A DNA stretch of 50,472 bases, from the NCBI GenBank assembly GCA_019116045.1, contig DXCK01000073.1:1-50472 (forward strand), in the 5' to 3' direction. A program made the position numbers and the translations under genes. Origin of the DNA: Candidatus Bacteroides merdipullorum (lineage in GTDB: Bacteria > Bacteroidota > Bacteroidia > Bacteroidales > Bacteroidaceae). Shown piece after piece: positions 42,320 through 50,472 of the stretch. A model generated the notes under the pieces. The model was not told the origin of the DNA. It ran no database searches and saw only the letters and a list, made by a program, of their open reading frames with translations. Numbering within the stretch: position 1 is the stretch's first letter; every line of letters starts with the position of its first letter.

Positions 42320-42777
42320 TTTATTATCTCGGTTTGGGGACGAACCTGGGCGACAAGGAGGCTAACCTGCGCACGGCGGTTCGTCTGTTGGAAGAGCGGG
42401 TAGGGGAGGTGCTTTCCCTGTCCGCTTTTTATGCTACGGAGCCTTGGGGGTTTGCGTCGGAGCATGTGTTTCTCAACGCTGCGGTGTGCATCCGGACGGC
42501 TCTTCTGCCGCTTGAGGTGTTGGGGCGGACGCAGGAAGTGGAGCGGGCGATGGGGCGGAGGCACAAGTCGGTGGACGGGGTGTATGCTGACCGTGTGATA
42601 GACGTCGACCTGTTGCTGTGTTTCGACGAGGCCGGCGGGTTGGTGCGTATGGAGCAGCCGGAGCTGACGTTGCCTCATCCGCTGATGCATCTGCGTGATT
42701 TTGTGATGAAGCCTCTGGCGGAGATTGCGCCGGAGGTGGTCCGGAGGCTTTTCCCTGCCGCAGACGGGGGACGGTGA
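42316..42777 (+). CDS. folK: 2-amino-4-hydroxy-6-hydroxymethyldihydropteridine pyrophosphokinase
   Basis: HPPK transfers pyrophosphate from ATP to the pterin in folate synthesis. The 153-residue protein has the [12 protein letters not shown] start, the substrate loop with [11 protein letters not shown], and the signature [12 protein letters not shown] followed by [18 protein letters not shown]. Single-domain length is typical. It ends the ftsX-to-folK operon; the next gene is convergent after 20 bp. Confidence 0.95.
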   Translation: MIYYLGLGTNLGDKEANLRTAVRLLEERVGEVLSLSAFYATEPWGFASEHVFLNAAVCIRTALLPLEVLGRTQEVERAMGRRHKSVDGVYADRVIDVDLLLCFDEAGGLVRMEQPELTLPHPLMHLRDFVMKPLAEIAPEVVRRLFPAADGGR

Positions 42778-42797
42778 GGCGTTGCCGGCTTCGGGTT

Positions 42798-43721
42798 TTA
42801 TTCTGTTCTTCTTCGTTGTTTCATCAGTTCTTCCACTCCTTTTTGCAGTTCGTCTGGGTTAATCCATTCGGTGGTGCCCGGGCGTTGCAGGGTGGGTGTC
42901 CATTGCCGGGCGGCGCTTTCGCCTATTTCCTGCATGGCGCGGTCGTATTTGCGGTTTCGGATGCCTTGGAGGCGGCTGATGCCTCCGGGGGGAGGGGTGA
43001 ATTTGCGGAGGGCTTTGGTCTTGATTTCCGTGAGCTCGTCATCACCGGGCCAAAGGCCTTCTTCGTTGATGATTCTTGTGAAGCGGTCCATGTCCCACCG
43101 GTTGTGGTTTTCTTTGTACAGTTCCAGGAAGCGTTCCACAATCCGTTTGTAAGGCGTCTGATAGTGGAGCAGCATTTCGAATGTCACGAAGGTGATGTAG
43201 GTGGTCAACCCGTTGCCTGCCACGTCGACGATGGCAATGCCGTGTTTCAGTACGACATACTTTTCGTGCGTCTTAGGGGTGATGAAGAGAAAGTTTCCTG
43301 AGTTCGACAAGTGTCGGCAGAAAGCCTCAACCGTTTCATCCAGTGTTTTGGGGAAGATGCCGCGCGGGTGCAGGAAGCGGGTACGTACGCGGTCGAGGAA
43401 GTGGGGCGTTATCCGTTCGCAGTCTTCCTCGCTGATGGTGTAGCAGCCTTTCTTTCCCTGCGGGTTGGTGTAGGGCGTGTAGAAGAAGTAGAAGGACGAG
43501 TTCGAGTCGCGCTCCGGATAAGTGTTCACCATGTGCCACTCCAGTCCCGTGCGCGACGAGATGAATTTCATCTGTCGCGACGTGGGAAACTCTTTCGCGT
43601 TCTGGCACAGGGTGGCCGAGTTCTTTTTGAATTTCCAGTATTTCTCGCTCAGCAGCGTCCAGTCGCGGGCCATTTCGGTTTCGGCGGCCAGGGGCAGCAT
43701 GTTATAAGGTAATTCTTTCAT
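42798..43721 (-). CDS. Hypothetical protein, unrecognised family
   Basis: The 307-residue protein is soluble, has no signal peptide or membrane helix, and is rich in Arg, Lys and aromatic residues. The middle part contains ITPHFLDRVRTRFLHPRG and a beta-rich block ending in FVTFEMLLHYQTPYKRIVER; the C terminus is charged. I recognise no domain or catalytic motif. The ATG at 43721 is the only plausible start: the frame is open upstream, but it has no other ATG below the -7 element (TATCTTTG on the minus strand, 43834-43841), which gives a leader of about 105 nt. It is monocistronic, convergent with folK and divergent from metK. Confidence 0.75.
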   Translation of the reverse strand: MKELPYNMLPLAAETEMARDWTLLSEKYWKFKKNSATLCQNAKEFPTSRQMKFISSRTGLEWHMVNTYPERDSNSSFYFFYTPYTNPQGKKGCYTISEEDCERITPHFLDRVRTRFLHPRGIFPKTLDETVEAFCRHLSNSGNFLFITPKTHEKYVVLKHGIAIVDVAGNGLTTYITFVTFEMLLHYQTPYKRIVERFLELYKENHNRWDMDRFTRIINEEGLWPGDDELTEIKTKALRKFTPPPGGISRLQGIRNRKYDRAMQEIGESAARQWTPTLQRPGTTEWINPDELQKGVEELMKQRRRTE

Positions 43722-43833
43722 GACATTTGTTTTTAGGGTTCCGTTATGCCTGTCCACACGGCCAGTGTCGGCTTCTCTGCCATACTTTGCCTGGGCGTTG
43801 CGGCATGTATCGACGTTTCTTGTCGAGTTTTCG
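43722..43833 (-). other. Long leader of the 307-residue hypothetical gene
   Basis: Between the -7 element and the ATG there are about 110 bases with no other start in frame. I see no strong hairpin in it. The rest of the gap up to metK holds the repeat array at 43903-43946, the metK promoter and the SAM-II-like leader. Confidence 0.4.
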
Positions 43834-43841
43834 CAAAGATA
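43834..43841 (-). promoter_or_regulatory. -7 element of the 307-residue hypothetical gene
   Basis: TATCTTTG on the minus strand is an exact match. A convincing -33 at the right distance is missing. Confidence 0.55.
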
Positions 43842-43902
43842 CGTATTGCTTCGCAAAATAGCAGTATCCGCCGCCGGCTTTTTTCTCTTTCGTGGCAGGC
43901 TT

Positions 43903-43946
43903 GCTTCTTTCGGACAAGAGCTGCGCTTCTTACGGACAAGGGACAA
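43903..43946. repeat. 22-bp-pitch intergenic repeat array, locus 5 (two clear units)
   Basis: Units start at 43903 and 43925, both reading GCTTCTT then a variable base and CGGACAAG. A degenerate unit may precede them (43881-43902). The array ends about 50 bp before the metK -33 element. Confidence 0.7.
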
Positions 43947-43998
43947 ATGCATCATTCTCAGTATGCTTCCTTCGCCCTTTATGTTAATCTCTGTAATC

Positions 43999-44032
43999 TT
44001 TGCACCACCTGTCGATTTTCTTCGTATCTTTG
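43999..44032 (+). promoter_or_regulatory. metK promoter
   Basis: TTTG (43999-44002) and TATCTTTG (44025-44032) are 22 bp apart. Transcription should start near 44038, giving a leader of about 170 nt that contains the SAM-II-like element. Confidence 0.8.
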
Positions 44033-44046
44033 CAGCCGATTACGAA

Positions 44047-44098
44047 ACAGTGGAAAGATTTGAGTAGCTTGCAACCACGGAAAAAAATGCTAAAACAC
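44047..44098 (+). promoter_or_regulatory. SAM-II (SAM-alpha) riboswitch aptamer in the metK leader
   Basis: The segment holds the conserved SAM-II features in order: P1 strand GTGG (44050-44053), GATTTG (44057-44062), CTTGCAACCACG (44068-44079) with CCAC closing P1, an A-rich linker, and GCTAAAA (44089-44095). TAGC in the loop can pair with GCTA downstream to form the expected pseudoknot. It begins about 10 nt after the predicted transcription start and precedes metK, whose product makes SAM, so feedback control is the obvious reading. The match is from remembered consensus, not from a covariance-model search. Confidence 0.85.
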
Positions 44099-44117
44099 AT
44101 CCTTTTCTGCCTGCACA

Positions 44118-44143
44118 GGCACCGCCCCTCCGACGGGCGGCCC
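44118..44143 (+). other. GC-rich hairpin between the SAM-II aptamer and metK
   Basis: CCGCCC (44122-44127) pairs with GGGCGG (44135-44140), and the stem can be extended by flanking GGC/GCC pairs with one mismatch. No T-run follows, so it is not a standard intrinsic terminator. It may be part of the riboswitch expression platform. Confidence 0.55.
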
Positions 44144-44210
44144 GCTCCGCATCCTACTCGCGCCTGTCCTCCGTTTCAATTTTTAATTTTCAATTCTTAA
44201 CTTAAAGGAA

Positions 44211-45503
44211 ATGGGATATTTATTCACATCCGAATCGGTGTCTGAAGGACACCCCGACAAAGTGGCCGACCAAATATCGGACGCTGTGCTTGACAAATTG
44301 CTGGCCTACGACCCCAATTCGAAAGTAGCTTGCGAAACGCTGGTGACCACCGGACAGGTGGTACTGGCCGGTGAAGTGAAAACCAAAGCCTACGTGGACA
44401 TGCCGCTCATCGCCCGCGAAGTCATCAAAAAGATTGGCTACACCAAAGGCGAATACATGTTCGAGAGCAACTCGTGCGGCGTCCTGAGCGCCATCCACGA
44501 GCAAAGCCCTGACATCAACCGTGGTGTCGAACGACAAGACCCCATGGAACAGGGTGCAGGCGACCAGGGCATGATGTTCGGCTATGCCACCAACGAGACC
44601 GAGAACTACATGCCCCTCTCGCTCGACCTGGCCCACCGGATTCTGCAAGTCCTGGCCGACATACGGCGGGAAGGCAAGCAGATGACATACCTTCGCCCCG
44701 ATGCGAAGAGTCAGGTGACCATCGAGTACGACGACAGCGGCGTCCCCGTGCGCATTGACACCATCGTCGTCTCGACCCAGCACGACGACTTCATCCAACC
44801 CGCCGACGACACGCCCGAGGCGCAACTCCGTGCCGACGAAGAAATGCTGGCCATCATCCGCTACGACGTCATCCACACACTGATGCCCCGCGTCATCGCC
44901 TCCCTGCATGCGCCGAAAGTGCTGGCCTTGTTCAACGACCAGATTAAGTACTACGTCAACCCCACCGGCAAATTCGTCATCGGCGGCCCCCACGGCGACA
45001 CCGGACTGACCGGCCGCAAAATCATCGTCGACACCTATGGCGGAAAAGGAGCCCACGGCGGCGGAGCCTTCTCCGGCAAAGACCCCTCGAAAGTAGACCG
45101 TTCGGCAGCTTATGCCGCCCGCCACATTGCCAAGAACCTTGTGGCAGCCGGCGTGGCCGACGAAGTGCTGGTGCAGCTCAGCTATGCCATCGGCGTGGCA
45201 CGCCCCATCAGCATCTACGTCAACACCTACGGCCGCAGCCACGTGCCCATGACCGACGGAGAAATCGCCCGCCGCATAGACCAACTGTTCGACCTGCGTC
45301 CGCGCGCCATCGAAGACCGCCTGAAGCTGCGCAATCCCATCTACCAGGAAACTGCCGCCTACGGCCACATGGGGCGCGAACCGCAGACCGTCGTGAAGCA
45401 CTTCCGCAGTCGTTACGAAGGCAATAAAGACGTCGAAGTAGAACTCTTCACCTGGGAGAAACTGGACTACGTGGACCGCATCAAAGAAGCCTTCGGACTA
45501 TGA
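44211..45503 (+). CDS. metK: S-adenosylmethionine synthase
   Basis: MetK makes SAM from methionine and ATP. The 430-residue protein carries [18 protein letters not shown] (His14 in the ATP site), GAGDQG at 115-120, and the glycine-rich [17 protein letters not shown] loop. It is longer than the E. coli enzyme, as in other Bacteroidota. It is preceded by a long leader with a SAM-II-type aptamer, so expression should fall when SAM is plentiful. The stop overlaps the LOG gene by 4 bp; at least two downstream genes are likely to share this control. Confidence 0.98.
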   Translation: MGYLFTSESVSEGHPDKVADQISDAVLDKLLAYDPNSKVACETLVTTGQVVLAGEVKTKAYVDMPLIAREVIKKIGYTKGEYMFESNSCGVLSAIHEQSPDINRGVERQDPMEQGAGDQGMMFGYATNETENYMPLSLDLAHRILQVLADIRREGKQMTYLRPDAKSQVTIEYDDSGVPVRIDTIVVSTQHDDFIQPADDTPEAQLRADEEMLAIIRYDVIHTLMPRVIASLHAPKVLALFNDQIKYYVNPTGKFVIGGPHGDTGLTGRKIIVDTYGGKGAHGGGAFSGKDPSKVDRSAAYAARHIAKNLVAAGVADEVLVQLSYAIGVARPISIYVNTYGRSHVPMTDGEIARRIDQLFDLRPRAIEDRLKLRNPIYQETAAYGHMGREPQTVVKHFRSRYEGNKDVEVELFTWEKLDYVDRIKEAFGL

Positions 45504-46087
45504 ACCCCATCCACTCCGTCTGCGTCTACTGTGCCTCAAGCACCAAGATAGATCCCGCTTATACGGACGACGCGCGCCGCCTGGGCACCCTGCTGGGCGG
45601 GCGCGGCATCCGCGTGGTCAATGGTGCCGGCCGCATGGGCCTCATGGCCGCCGTGAGCGATGCCGCCCTGGCTGCCGGAGGCCAGGTCACCGGAGTCATA
45701 CCCGGCTTCATGGTAGAACGGGGCTGGCAACACACCGGCCTGACCGAACTGCGCGTCGTGGCTGACATGCACGAACGCAAGCGTACGATGCTCTCCCTCT
45801 CCGACGCTGTCATCGCCCTGCCCGGCGGGTGCGGCACGCTGGAAGAACTACTGGAAGTCATCACGTGGAAACAGTTGGGGCTCTACCTTCATCCCATTGT
45901 CTTGCTCAACACCCGCGGTTACTACGACCCCTTGCTCCAGATGTTCAGCCGTGCTGTCGACGAACATTTCATGGGCCTGCGCCACGCTTCCATCTGGCAC
46001 GTAGCCTCTACGCCCGACGAAGCCCTCGAACTGATTCATTCCCTCCCGCAATGGGATTCCTCCGTTCATAAATTTGCAGCCTTATGA
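45500..46087 (+). CDS. LOG family protein (cytokinin riboside 5'-monophosphate phosphoribohydrolase type)
   Basis: LOG-type enzymes cleave the N-glycosidic bond of nucleoside 5'-monophosphates, releasing the base. The 195-residue protein has the family signature [16 protein letters not shown] and the upstream RMGLMAAV motif with the conserved Arg and Gly residues (TIGR00730 group). The cellular substrate in bacteria is uncertain. It overlaps metK at its start and DUF4271 at its stop (ATGA both times), so all three are translationally coupled. Confidence 0.93.
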   Translation: MNPIHSVCVYCASSTKIDPAYTDDARRLGTLLGGRGIRVVNGAGRMGLMAAVSDAALAAGGQVTGVIPGFMVERGWQHTGLTELRVVADMHERKRTMLSLSDAVIALPGGCGTLEELLEVITWKQLGLYLHPIVLLNTRGYYDPLLQMFSRAVDEHFMGLRHASIWHVASTPDEALELIHSLPQWDSSVHKFAAL

Positions 46088-46818
46088 CCGGCCTGGCAAT
46101 CAACAACCCTACCTTGCTGGCAACCCTGTCCGCCATGCCGATACCCTATACGTTGCAAGGCGACCCTTGGGTGACGGGACTTATTCTGGCCTGCTTTTTC
46201 CTTTCAGCCTGGGTTTTGGCGCGCAGTCGAGGCTTCTTGTGGCAGCGGGGCAAAGACTTCCTCCTGCATCGCGACCGTCCGGGCCTTTTTTCCACCTCGG
46301 TCGGGAATGACATCCCCTATCAGCTCCTGCTTCTGGCCCAGGCATGTCTCCTGACAGGTCTGTACCTTTTTGTTTGCTACCAGGCCATACATCCCCTTCC
46401 CCCGGTCCCCACCTCCTGGAAATGGATAGGAACCTATGTCATCTTGGCTGCGCTTTCTTTTTTTGTCAAATGGTTGTCCTACCTCTTCTGTGGTTGGATT
46501 TTTCTTGACAAAGAAAAGACATCGACCTGGGTAGAATCCTATGCTACGCTGCTTTACTACTTGGGATTAGCCCTTTTTTTCGTCGTGCTGTCAGTCGTTT
46601 ACTTTGCCCTTCCTCTTAAAATAATCCTAATAGCGGGCGTCGTATTGTTCCTTTTTCTTAAAATACTGACATTATATAAGTGGATAAAGCTTTTTTGCGT
46701 CAATTTATATGGCTGTTTCTTCGTTATTTTGTACTTTTGCGCCCTGGAAATAATCCCCTGCCTGCTGTTATATCGAGGCTTGGAACAATTGAACAACCAC
46801 TTGATAGTAAAATATTAG
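46084..46818 (+). CDS. DUF4271 membrane protein
   Basis: The 244-residue protein has about six membrane helices and belongs to a Bacteroidota family usually encoded just before hemD. The function is unknown. The 3' half of the gene is noticeably more A/T-rich than its neighbours (many Phe, Leu and Ile codons), which may only reflect its hydrophobicity. hemD starts 5 bp after the stop. Confidence 0.88.
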   Translation: MTGLAINNPTLLATLSAMPIPYTLQGDPWVTGLILACFFLSAWVLARSRGFLWQRGKDFLLHRDRPGLFSTSVGNDIPYQLLLLAQACLLTGLYLFVCYQAIHPLPPVPTSWKWIGTYVILAALSFFVKWLSYLFCGWIFLDKEKTSTWVESYATLLYYLGLALFFVVLSVVYFALPLKIILIAGVVLFLFLKILTLYKWIKLFCVNLYGCFFVILYFCALEIIPCLLLYRGLEQLNNHLIVKY

Positions 46819-46823
46819 GATAA

Positions 46824-47576
46824 ATGAAGATTAAGAAAGTACTTGTGTCGCAGCCCAAACCGACCTCCGAGAAATCTCCTTATTATGACATAGCCGAGAA
46901 ATATGGAGTGAAGATTGATTTTCGCCCTTTTATTAAGGTAGAAAGCTTGACGGCAAGAGAATTCAGACAGCAGAAAGTTTCTATTTTGGATTATACCGCC
47001 ATCGTTTTTACCTCCCGCCACGCCATCGACCACTTTTTCCATCTTTGCACGGAATTGCGTGTGACGATACCGGAAACGATGAAATATTTCTGCGTGACAG
47101 AAACGATAGCTCTTTATATCCAGAAATACGTGCAATACCGCAAGCGTAAAATCTTCTTCGGCAACACCGGTAAGTTTGACGACCTGCTTCCTGCTATCTT
47201 GAAACACAAGACAGAGAAGTATTTGGTGCCTATGTCAGACGTACATTCGGATGACATCAAGAACTTGCTGGACAAGAATAAAATCCAACACACCGAAGTA
47301 GTGATGTACCGCACGGTGAGCAACGACTTCACTCCCGACGAAGAGTTTGACTACGACATGCTGGTCTTCTTCAGTCCGGCAGGAGTAAGCTCGTTGAAGA
47401 AGAATTTTCCTAACTTCGAACAGAAAGACATCAAGATTGGAACTTTTGGCAGCACTACGGCCCAGGCAGTGCGCGATGCAGGTTTGCGTCTTGACCTGGA
47501 AGCCCCCAGTGTACAAGCTCCTTCGATGACTGCCGCACTCGACATGTTCATTAAAGAGAATAACAAAGGCAAATAA
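46824..47576 (+). CDS. hemD: Uroporphyrinogen-III synthase
   Basis: HemD closes hydroxymethylbilane with inversion of ring D, leading to haem, sirohaem and cobalamin. The 250-residue protein has the two-lobed HemD layout with family-typical AIVFTSRHAIDHFF, LVPMSDVHSDDI and the C-terminal VFFSPAGVSSL and GTFGSTTAQAVRDAG blocks. HemD sequences are poorly conserved, so identification rests on these blocks and on the conserved DUF4271-hemD-rnpA order. No other haem gene is in the window. Confidence 0.9.
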   Translation: MKIKKVLVSQPKPTSEKSPYYDIAEKYGVKIDFRPFIKVESLTAREFRQQKVSILDYTAIVFTSRHAIDHFFHLCTELRVTIPETMKYFCVTETIALYIQKYVQYRKRKIFFGNTGKFDDLLPAILKHKTEKYLVPMSDVHSDDIKNLLDKNKIQHTEVVMYRTVSNDFTPDEEFDYDMLVFFSPAGVSSLKKNFPNFEQKDIKIGTFGSTTAQAVRDAGLRLDLEAPSVQAPSMTAALDMFIKENNKGK

Positions 47577-47610
47577 GCACATTCTCTCCCGTTAAGGAGA
47601 AACCTGATGT

Positions 47611-48039
47611 ATGGCAAATACCCTGCACAAGACTGAACGGCTAAGCCGAAAGAAAGTGATAGAGAAAATGTTTGCGGGTGGTTCCCGCTCATTTTCTCTA
47701 TTTCCTTTACGGGTAGTCTACATGCCTGTCGAGGAACTTAATGCACCCGTTTCCATTCTGGTCAGTGTTTCGAAACGTCGTTTCAAGCGGGCTGTGAAGC
47801 GCAATGCAGTGAAACGCCGCATCCGCGAAGCCTATCGCCTGAACAAACAACCCTTGTTGGAGGCCGTGCAACAAAACAACTGCCGCCTGGCTGTTGCTTT
47901 CATTTATTTGTCCGATCGCCTTTTCGACTACTCGCTCATTGCCGACCGTATGCAACTGGCCTTAAAGCGTATGTCTGAAGCTTTGCAGTCGCTATCCGAC
48001 GATGTCCCATCGCCAGAGACAGGAGGCGAGCCATGCTGA
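47611..48039 (+). CDS. rnpA: Ribonuclease P protein component
   Basis: RnpA is the protein subunit that helps the RNase P RNA process tRNA 5' ends. The 142-residue protein has the [18 protein letters not shown] start and the RNR-type signature [20 protein letters not shown]. It is longer than most because of a C-terminal tail. The usual upstream gene rpmH is absent, in keeping with the Bacteroidota arrangement. It overlaps yidD by 7 bp. Confidence 0.95.
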   Translation: MANTLHKTERLSRKKVIEKMFAGGSRSFSLFPLRVVYMPVEELNAPVSILVSVSKRRFKRAVKRNAVKRRIREAYRLNKQPLLEAVQQNNCRLAVAFIYLSDRLFDYSLIADRMQLALKRMSEALQSLSDDVPSPETGGEPC

Positions 48040-48266
48040 AATGCTTGTCCCGTGCAGTATCCTTTCTGCTGTTGCTCCCCATCTATTTTTACCAAAAGTG
48101 CATTTCGCCTCTTACCCCGCCCTCGTGTCGTTTCACCCCCACCTGTTCGCAATATGCCGTCGAAGCCATCAAAAAGCATGGCCCACTGAAAGGCCTTTAT
48201 CTGGCCATACGGCGTTTGCTGCGTTGCCATCCCTGGGGAGGTTCGGGATATGACCCGGTGCCTTGA
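48033..48266 (+). CDS. yidD: Membrane protein insertion efficiency factor YidD
   Basis: YidD is a small membrane-bound helper of the YidC insertion route. The 77-residue protein has an amphipathic hydrophobic N terminus, the [20 protein letters not shown] signature with its cysteines, and the C-terminal [12 protein letters not shown] end that is nearly invariant in the family. It overlaps rnpA by 7 bp; yidC is not adjacent. Confidence 0.96.
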   Translation: MLKCLSRAVSFLLLLPIYFYQKCISPLTPPSCRFTPTCSQYAVEAIKKHGPLKGLYLAIRRLLRCHPWGGSGYDPVP

Positions 48267-48295
48267 AAGCTTACGTCCAACATCCCTTATCCTTT

Positions 48296-48934
48296 ATGCT
48301 TGCCTTTCCCGACATACATACGCATCACGCCGCTCCTCTTTCCGGATTCAGCATTGTCAGTAGTTCGCCAGAGCACTTTATTCCCCAAGAAGGGCGTTAC
48401 TATTCGGTCGGTTTGCATCCGTGGGCATTATCTGCGGAATACCCTTCGGAGGCAGATTGGGAACAGCTCTCTCACCTCGTATGTCTTCCACAAGTCTTGG
48501 CCGTGGGCGAAGCAGGGTTGGACAAATTGGCTACAGCCCCACTTTCTCTTCAAGAAACAGTATTCGAGCGACAAGCCCGTTTGGCCGATGAAACAGGCAA
48601 GCCTTTGGTCATTCATTTGGTGAAAGCAGTAGATGAGCTGTTGCGCTTGCGCCGATCCCTTTCTCCCCGTGTTCCTTGGGTCATTCATGGTTTTCGGGGG
48701 AAAGCCCAGTTGGCTCAAACCTTGTTGCGCCACGGGTTCTATCTTTCTTTGGGCGAACACTTCCACGAAGCCACCTTGATGGCCATTCCCCTTTCCCGTC
48801 TGTTTCTGGAGACAGATGAAAGCTCTTTACCCATTATGGATCTCTATGCCCGTGCAGCCCGGATACTCCGGATGTCGCCGGAAGACCTGTCCGAAGCAGT
48901 CTATGCCAACGTCCAATCTGTCTTCTTACCATAA
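48296..48934 (+). CDS. TatD family metal-dependent hydrolase
   Basis: TatD enzymes are metal-dependent DNases of the amidohydrolase superfamily. The 212-residue protein has the metal-binding HxH at H8 and H10 (PDIHTHH), GEAGLD with its Glu ligand, the two later His residues in VIHLVKA and VIHGFRG, and LETDES near the C terminus. It is about 40 residues shorter than E. coli TatD. I start at the ATG 48296 because the family begins just before the HxH motif; a TTG at 48263, overlapping the yidD stop, would add 11 residues and cannot be excluded. Confidence 0.9.
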   Translation: MLAFPDIHTHHAAPLSGFSIVSSSPEHFIPQEGRYYSVGLHPWALSAEYPSEADWEQLSHLVCLPQVLAVGEAGLDKLATAPLSLQETVFERQARLADETGKPLVIHLVKAVDELLRLRRSLSPRVPWVIHGFRGKAQLAQTLLRHGFYLSLGEHFHEATLMAIPLSRLFLETDESSLPIMDLYARAARILRMSPEDLSEAVYANVQSVFLP

Positions 48935-48951
48935 TTTACCCGGCGTAAGAG

Positions 48952-48982
48952 TTGTTTCTTCTGATAAAGAGTCGTACTTTTG
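48952..48982 (+). promoter_or_regulatory. tyrS promoter
   Basis: TTG (48952-48954) and TACTTTTG (48975-48982) are 20 bp apart, giving tyrS its own start site with a leader of about 38 nt. Confidence 0.75.
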
Positions 48983-49025
48983 CAGCGTTAATCATTTAAA
49001 TATTTAAAAAACAATTACTCATTCG

Positions 49026-50318
49026 ATGAATTTTGTAGAAGAATTAAGATGGCGTGGCATGCTCCACGATATGATGCCCGGCACCGAAGAACTGCTGGCC
49101 AAGGAACAAGTTACTGCTTACATCGGTTTCGACCCGACGGCCGACTCTTTGCACATCGGTCACTTGTGCAGTGTGATGATTCTGCGTCATTTTCAGCGCT
49201 GCGGCCATAAGCCTTTGGCACTCATCGGCGGGGCTACAGGAATGATTGGCGACCCATCCGGCAAATCGCAGGAGCGCAACCTGCTGACCGAAGAAGTGTT
49301 GCAGCGCAACATTGCCGGCATGAAGAAGCAACTGTCCAAGTTCTTGGACTTCGATTCAGACGCACCTAACCACGCCGAGCTGGTGAACAATTACGACTGG
49401 ATGAAAGATTTTACTTTCCTGGACTTTGCCCGCGAAGTAGGCAAGCATATCACTGTCAACTACATGATGGCAAAAGACAGCGTGAAGAAGCGTCTCAACG
49501 GCGAGGCACGCGACGGCCTTTCTTTTACGGAATTTACCTACCAGCTCTTACAGGGATACGACTTCCTGCACCTGTATGAGACAAAAGGCTGCAAACTCCA
49601 GATGGGCGGTAGCGACCAATGGGGCAATATCACTACGGGTGCCGAACTCATACGTCGCACCAATGGCGGTGAAGCCTTTGCCCTGACCTGTCCCCTCATC
49701 ACCAAGGCCGACGGAGGTAAATTCGGAAAGACCGAGAGCGGCAACGTATGGCTGGACCCCCGATACACTTCTCCCTACAAATTCTACCAGTTCTGGTTGA
49801 ATGTGAGCGACGAAGACGCAGCAAGGTATATCAAGATATTCACGGCCCTTCCCAAAGACGAAATAGAGGCTCTGACAGCCCAACACCTCGAAGCACCCCA
49901 CCTGCGCGTCCTCCAGAAACGCCTGGCGCAAGAAGTGACGGTCATGGTGCACTCCGAGGAAGACTACCAGGCAGCCGTCGAAGCTTCGAACATCCTGTTT
50001 GGCGGAGGCACCTCCGAAGCCCTGAAGAAGCTGGACGAAGCCACGCTCTTGTCCGTTTTCGAAGGCGTTCCGCAGTTTGAAGTATCGCGCGATGCTTTGG
50101 CTGCCGGTGTAAAAGCTGTCGACCTCTTTGTGGAAAGCGCCTCTGTGTTTGCCTCCAAGGGTGAAATGCGCAAGCTGGTACAAGGCGGAGGCGTATCGCT
50201 CAACAAAGAGAAACTTACCGCTTTCGACCAGGTGATAAGCACCAACGATTTGCTGGACGATAAATACCTGCTGGTACAGCGTGGCAAGAAGAATTATTAC
50301 CTGATTATCGCAAAATAA
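49026..50318 (+). CDS. tyrS: Tyrosine--tRNA ligase
   Basis: This class I synthetase charges tRNA-Tyr. The 430-residue protein has HIGH at 43-46, the KMSKS-equivalent KFGKT at 232-236, and a C-terminal S4-like RNA-binding domain (about 360-425). The tyrosine-binding segment [13 protein letters not shown] and [11 protein letters not shown] are diagnostic. The gene has its own promoter after tatD and is followed by a tRNA gene. Confidence 0.98.
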   Translation: MNFVEELRWRGMLHDMMPGTEELLAKEQVTAYIGFDPTADSLHIGHLCSVMILRHFQRCGHKPLALIGGATGMIGDPSGKSQERNLLTEEVLQRNIAGMKKQLSKFLDFDSDAPNHAELVNNYDWMKDFTFLDFAREVGKHITVNYMMAKDSVKKRLNGEARDGLSFTEFTYQLLQGYDFLHLYETKGCKLQMGGSDQWGNITTGAELIRRTNGGEAFALTCPLITKADGGKFGKTESGNVWLDPRYTSPYKFYQFWLNVSDEDAARYIKIFTALPKDEIEALTAQHLEAPHLRVLQKRLAQEVTVMVHSEEDYQAAVEASNILFGGGTSEALKKLDEATLLSVFEGVPQFEVSRDALAAGVKAVDLFVESASVFASKGEMRKLVQGGGVSLNKEKLTAFDQVISTNDLLDDKYLLVQRGKKNYYLIIAK

Positions 50319-50349
50319 AAAAGATAATCGTCAAAAAAACAACGAAAAG

Positions 50350-50381
50350 TTTGCAAGATTCCGAACAACCCCGTATCTTTG
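50350..50381 (+). promoter_or_regulatory. tRNA-Gln promoter
   Basis: TTTG (50350-50353) and TATCTTTG (50374-50381) are separated by exactly 20 bp, the best consensus promoter in the window. Confidence 0.85.
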
Positions 50382-50410
50382 CACCGCTTTTTAACAGAAA
50401 GCTCCGTGTT

Positions 50411-50472
50411 TGGACTATGGTGTAATGGTAGCACAACAGATTTTGGTTCTGTTTGTCCAAGTTCGAATCTTG
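50411..50472 (+). tRNA. tRNA-Gln (anticodon UUG), cut by the window edge
   Basis: The acceptor 5' strand TGGACTA is followed by a D arm (GTGTAATGGTAGCAC), an anticodon arm with stem ACAGA/TCTGT and loop TTTTGGT (anticodon TTG), a four-base variable loop and the start of the T arm (CCAAG, TTCGAAT, CTTG). The last T-stem base, the acceptor 3' strand and any further tRNAs lie beyond the window. Confidence 0.93.

Noticed and set aside
6828..43946. The 22-bp-pitch arrays as CRISPR
   Set aside because: Units are contiguous without spacers, are diverged, and no cas gene is present.
43722..43955. Upstream extension of the 307-residue hypothetical protein
   Set aside because: The only ATGs are beyond the -7 element at 43834-43841, and the translation is basic low-complexity sequence that includes part of a repeat array.
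48263..48295. TTG start for the TatD-like protein
   Set aside because: It overlaps the yidD stop neatly, but the family starts close to the HxH motif and an ATG is available at 48296; kept only as an alternative.
1..50472. Phage, transposon, toxin-antitoxin, secretion or anti-phage defence island
   Set aside because: Every gene with a recognisable family is metabolic, translational or envelope-related. The NUC1 nuclease alone is not evidence of a defence system.

Overview
The window comes from a member of the Bacteroidales (phylum Bacteroidota), probably the family Bacteroidaceae but with a higher GC content (about 55 % by eye) than typical Bacteroides. The evidence is the promoter grammar (TTTG, about 20 bp, TAnnTTTG, seen many times), the lack of Shine-Dalgarno sequences, the gene families (DUF4294, DUF4271, DUF3098, GH115, succinate CoA-transferase, FtsX-DUF3098-UppP-TruB-QueA-FolK) and the rnpA gene sitting with hemD and yidD rather than with rpmH. 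This is mostly core chromosome. I see no prophage, transposase, integrase, CRISPR array, toxin-antitoxin pair or known defence locus.

Layout. 0-5.8 kb: leuS and a YitT-family gene, then rdgB, facing nadA across a shared terminator. 5.8-8.8 kb: a TrmH-like RNA methyltransferase and a second YitT gene, flanked by two gene-poor stretches rich in TGTTRATAA-type nonamers. 8.9-15.5 kb: an exported protein joining a ComEA-like helix-hairpin-helix domain to a predicted outer-membrane barrel, then a GH115 alpha-glucuronidase facing a GH27 alpha-galactosidase. 15.6-22.1 kb: a radical SAM protein, a membrane-anchored NUC1 nuclease behind a SulP transporter, rubrerythrin, and a four-gene envelope operon (TM2, DUF2752, DUF4870-like, M48 protease). 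22.2-28.6 kb: nadB with a MATE exporter, a PH-domain protein, and a three-gene polyprenyl-phosphate sugar operon (GT39-like, GtrA, GT2). 28.9-35.5 kb: a dihydrolipoyl dehydrogenase-like gene, a DUF2007 protein, a TlpA-like lipoprotein coupled to a PBP4-type carboxypeptidase, a CoA-transferase and a small membrane protein. 35.9-42.8 kb: miaB, a methyltransferase, then ftsX-DUF3098-uppP-truB-queA-folK. 44-50.3 kb: a SAM-II-type riboswitch ahead of metK, then tightly packed LOG, DUF4271, hemD, rnpA, yidD and tatD genes, and tyrS under its own promoter. A tRNA-Gln(UUG) gene is cut by the right edge.

The less ordinary content is between the genes. Five separate intergenic regions carry short arrays of a diverged sequence with a constant 22-bp pitch, whose best units are perfect small hairpins. 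This looks like one dispersed repeat family that I cannot name. A candidate small RNA of about 77 nt, with its own promoter and terminator, lies in the miaB upstream region. The metK leader has the hallmarks of a SAM-II aptamer. Several genes have the -7 element so close to the start codon that their messages must be leaderless or nearly so; this also corrects several over-long 5' ends.
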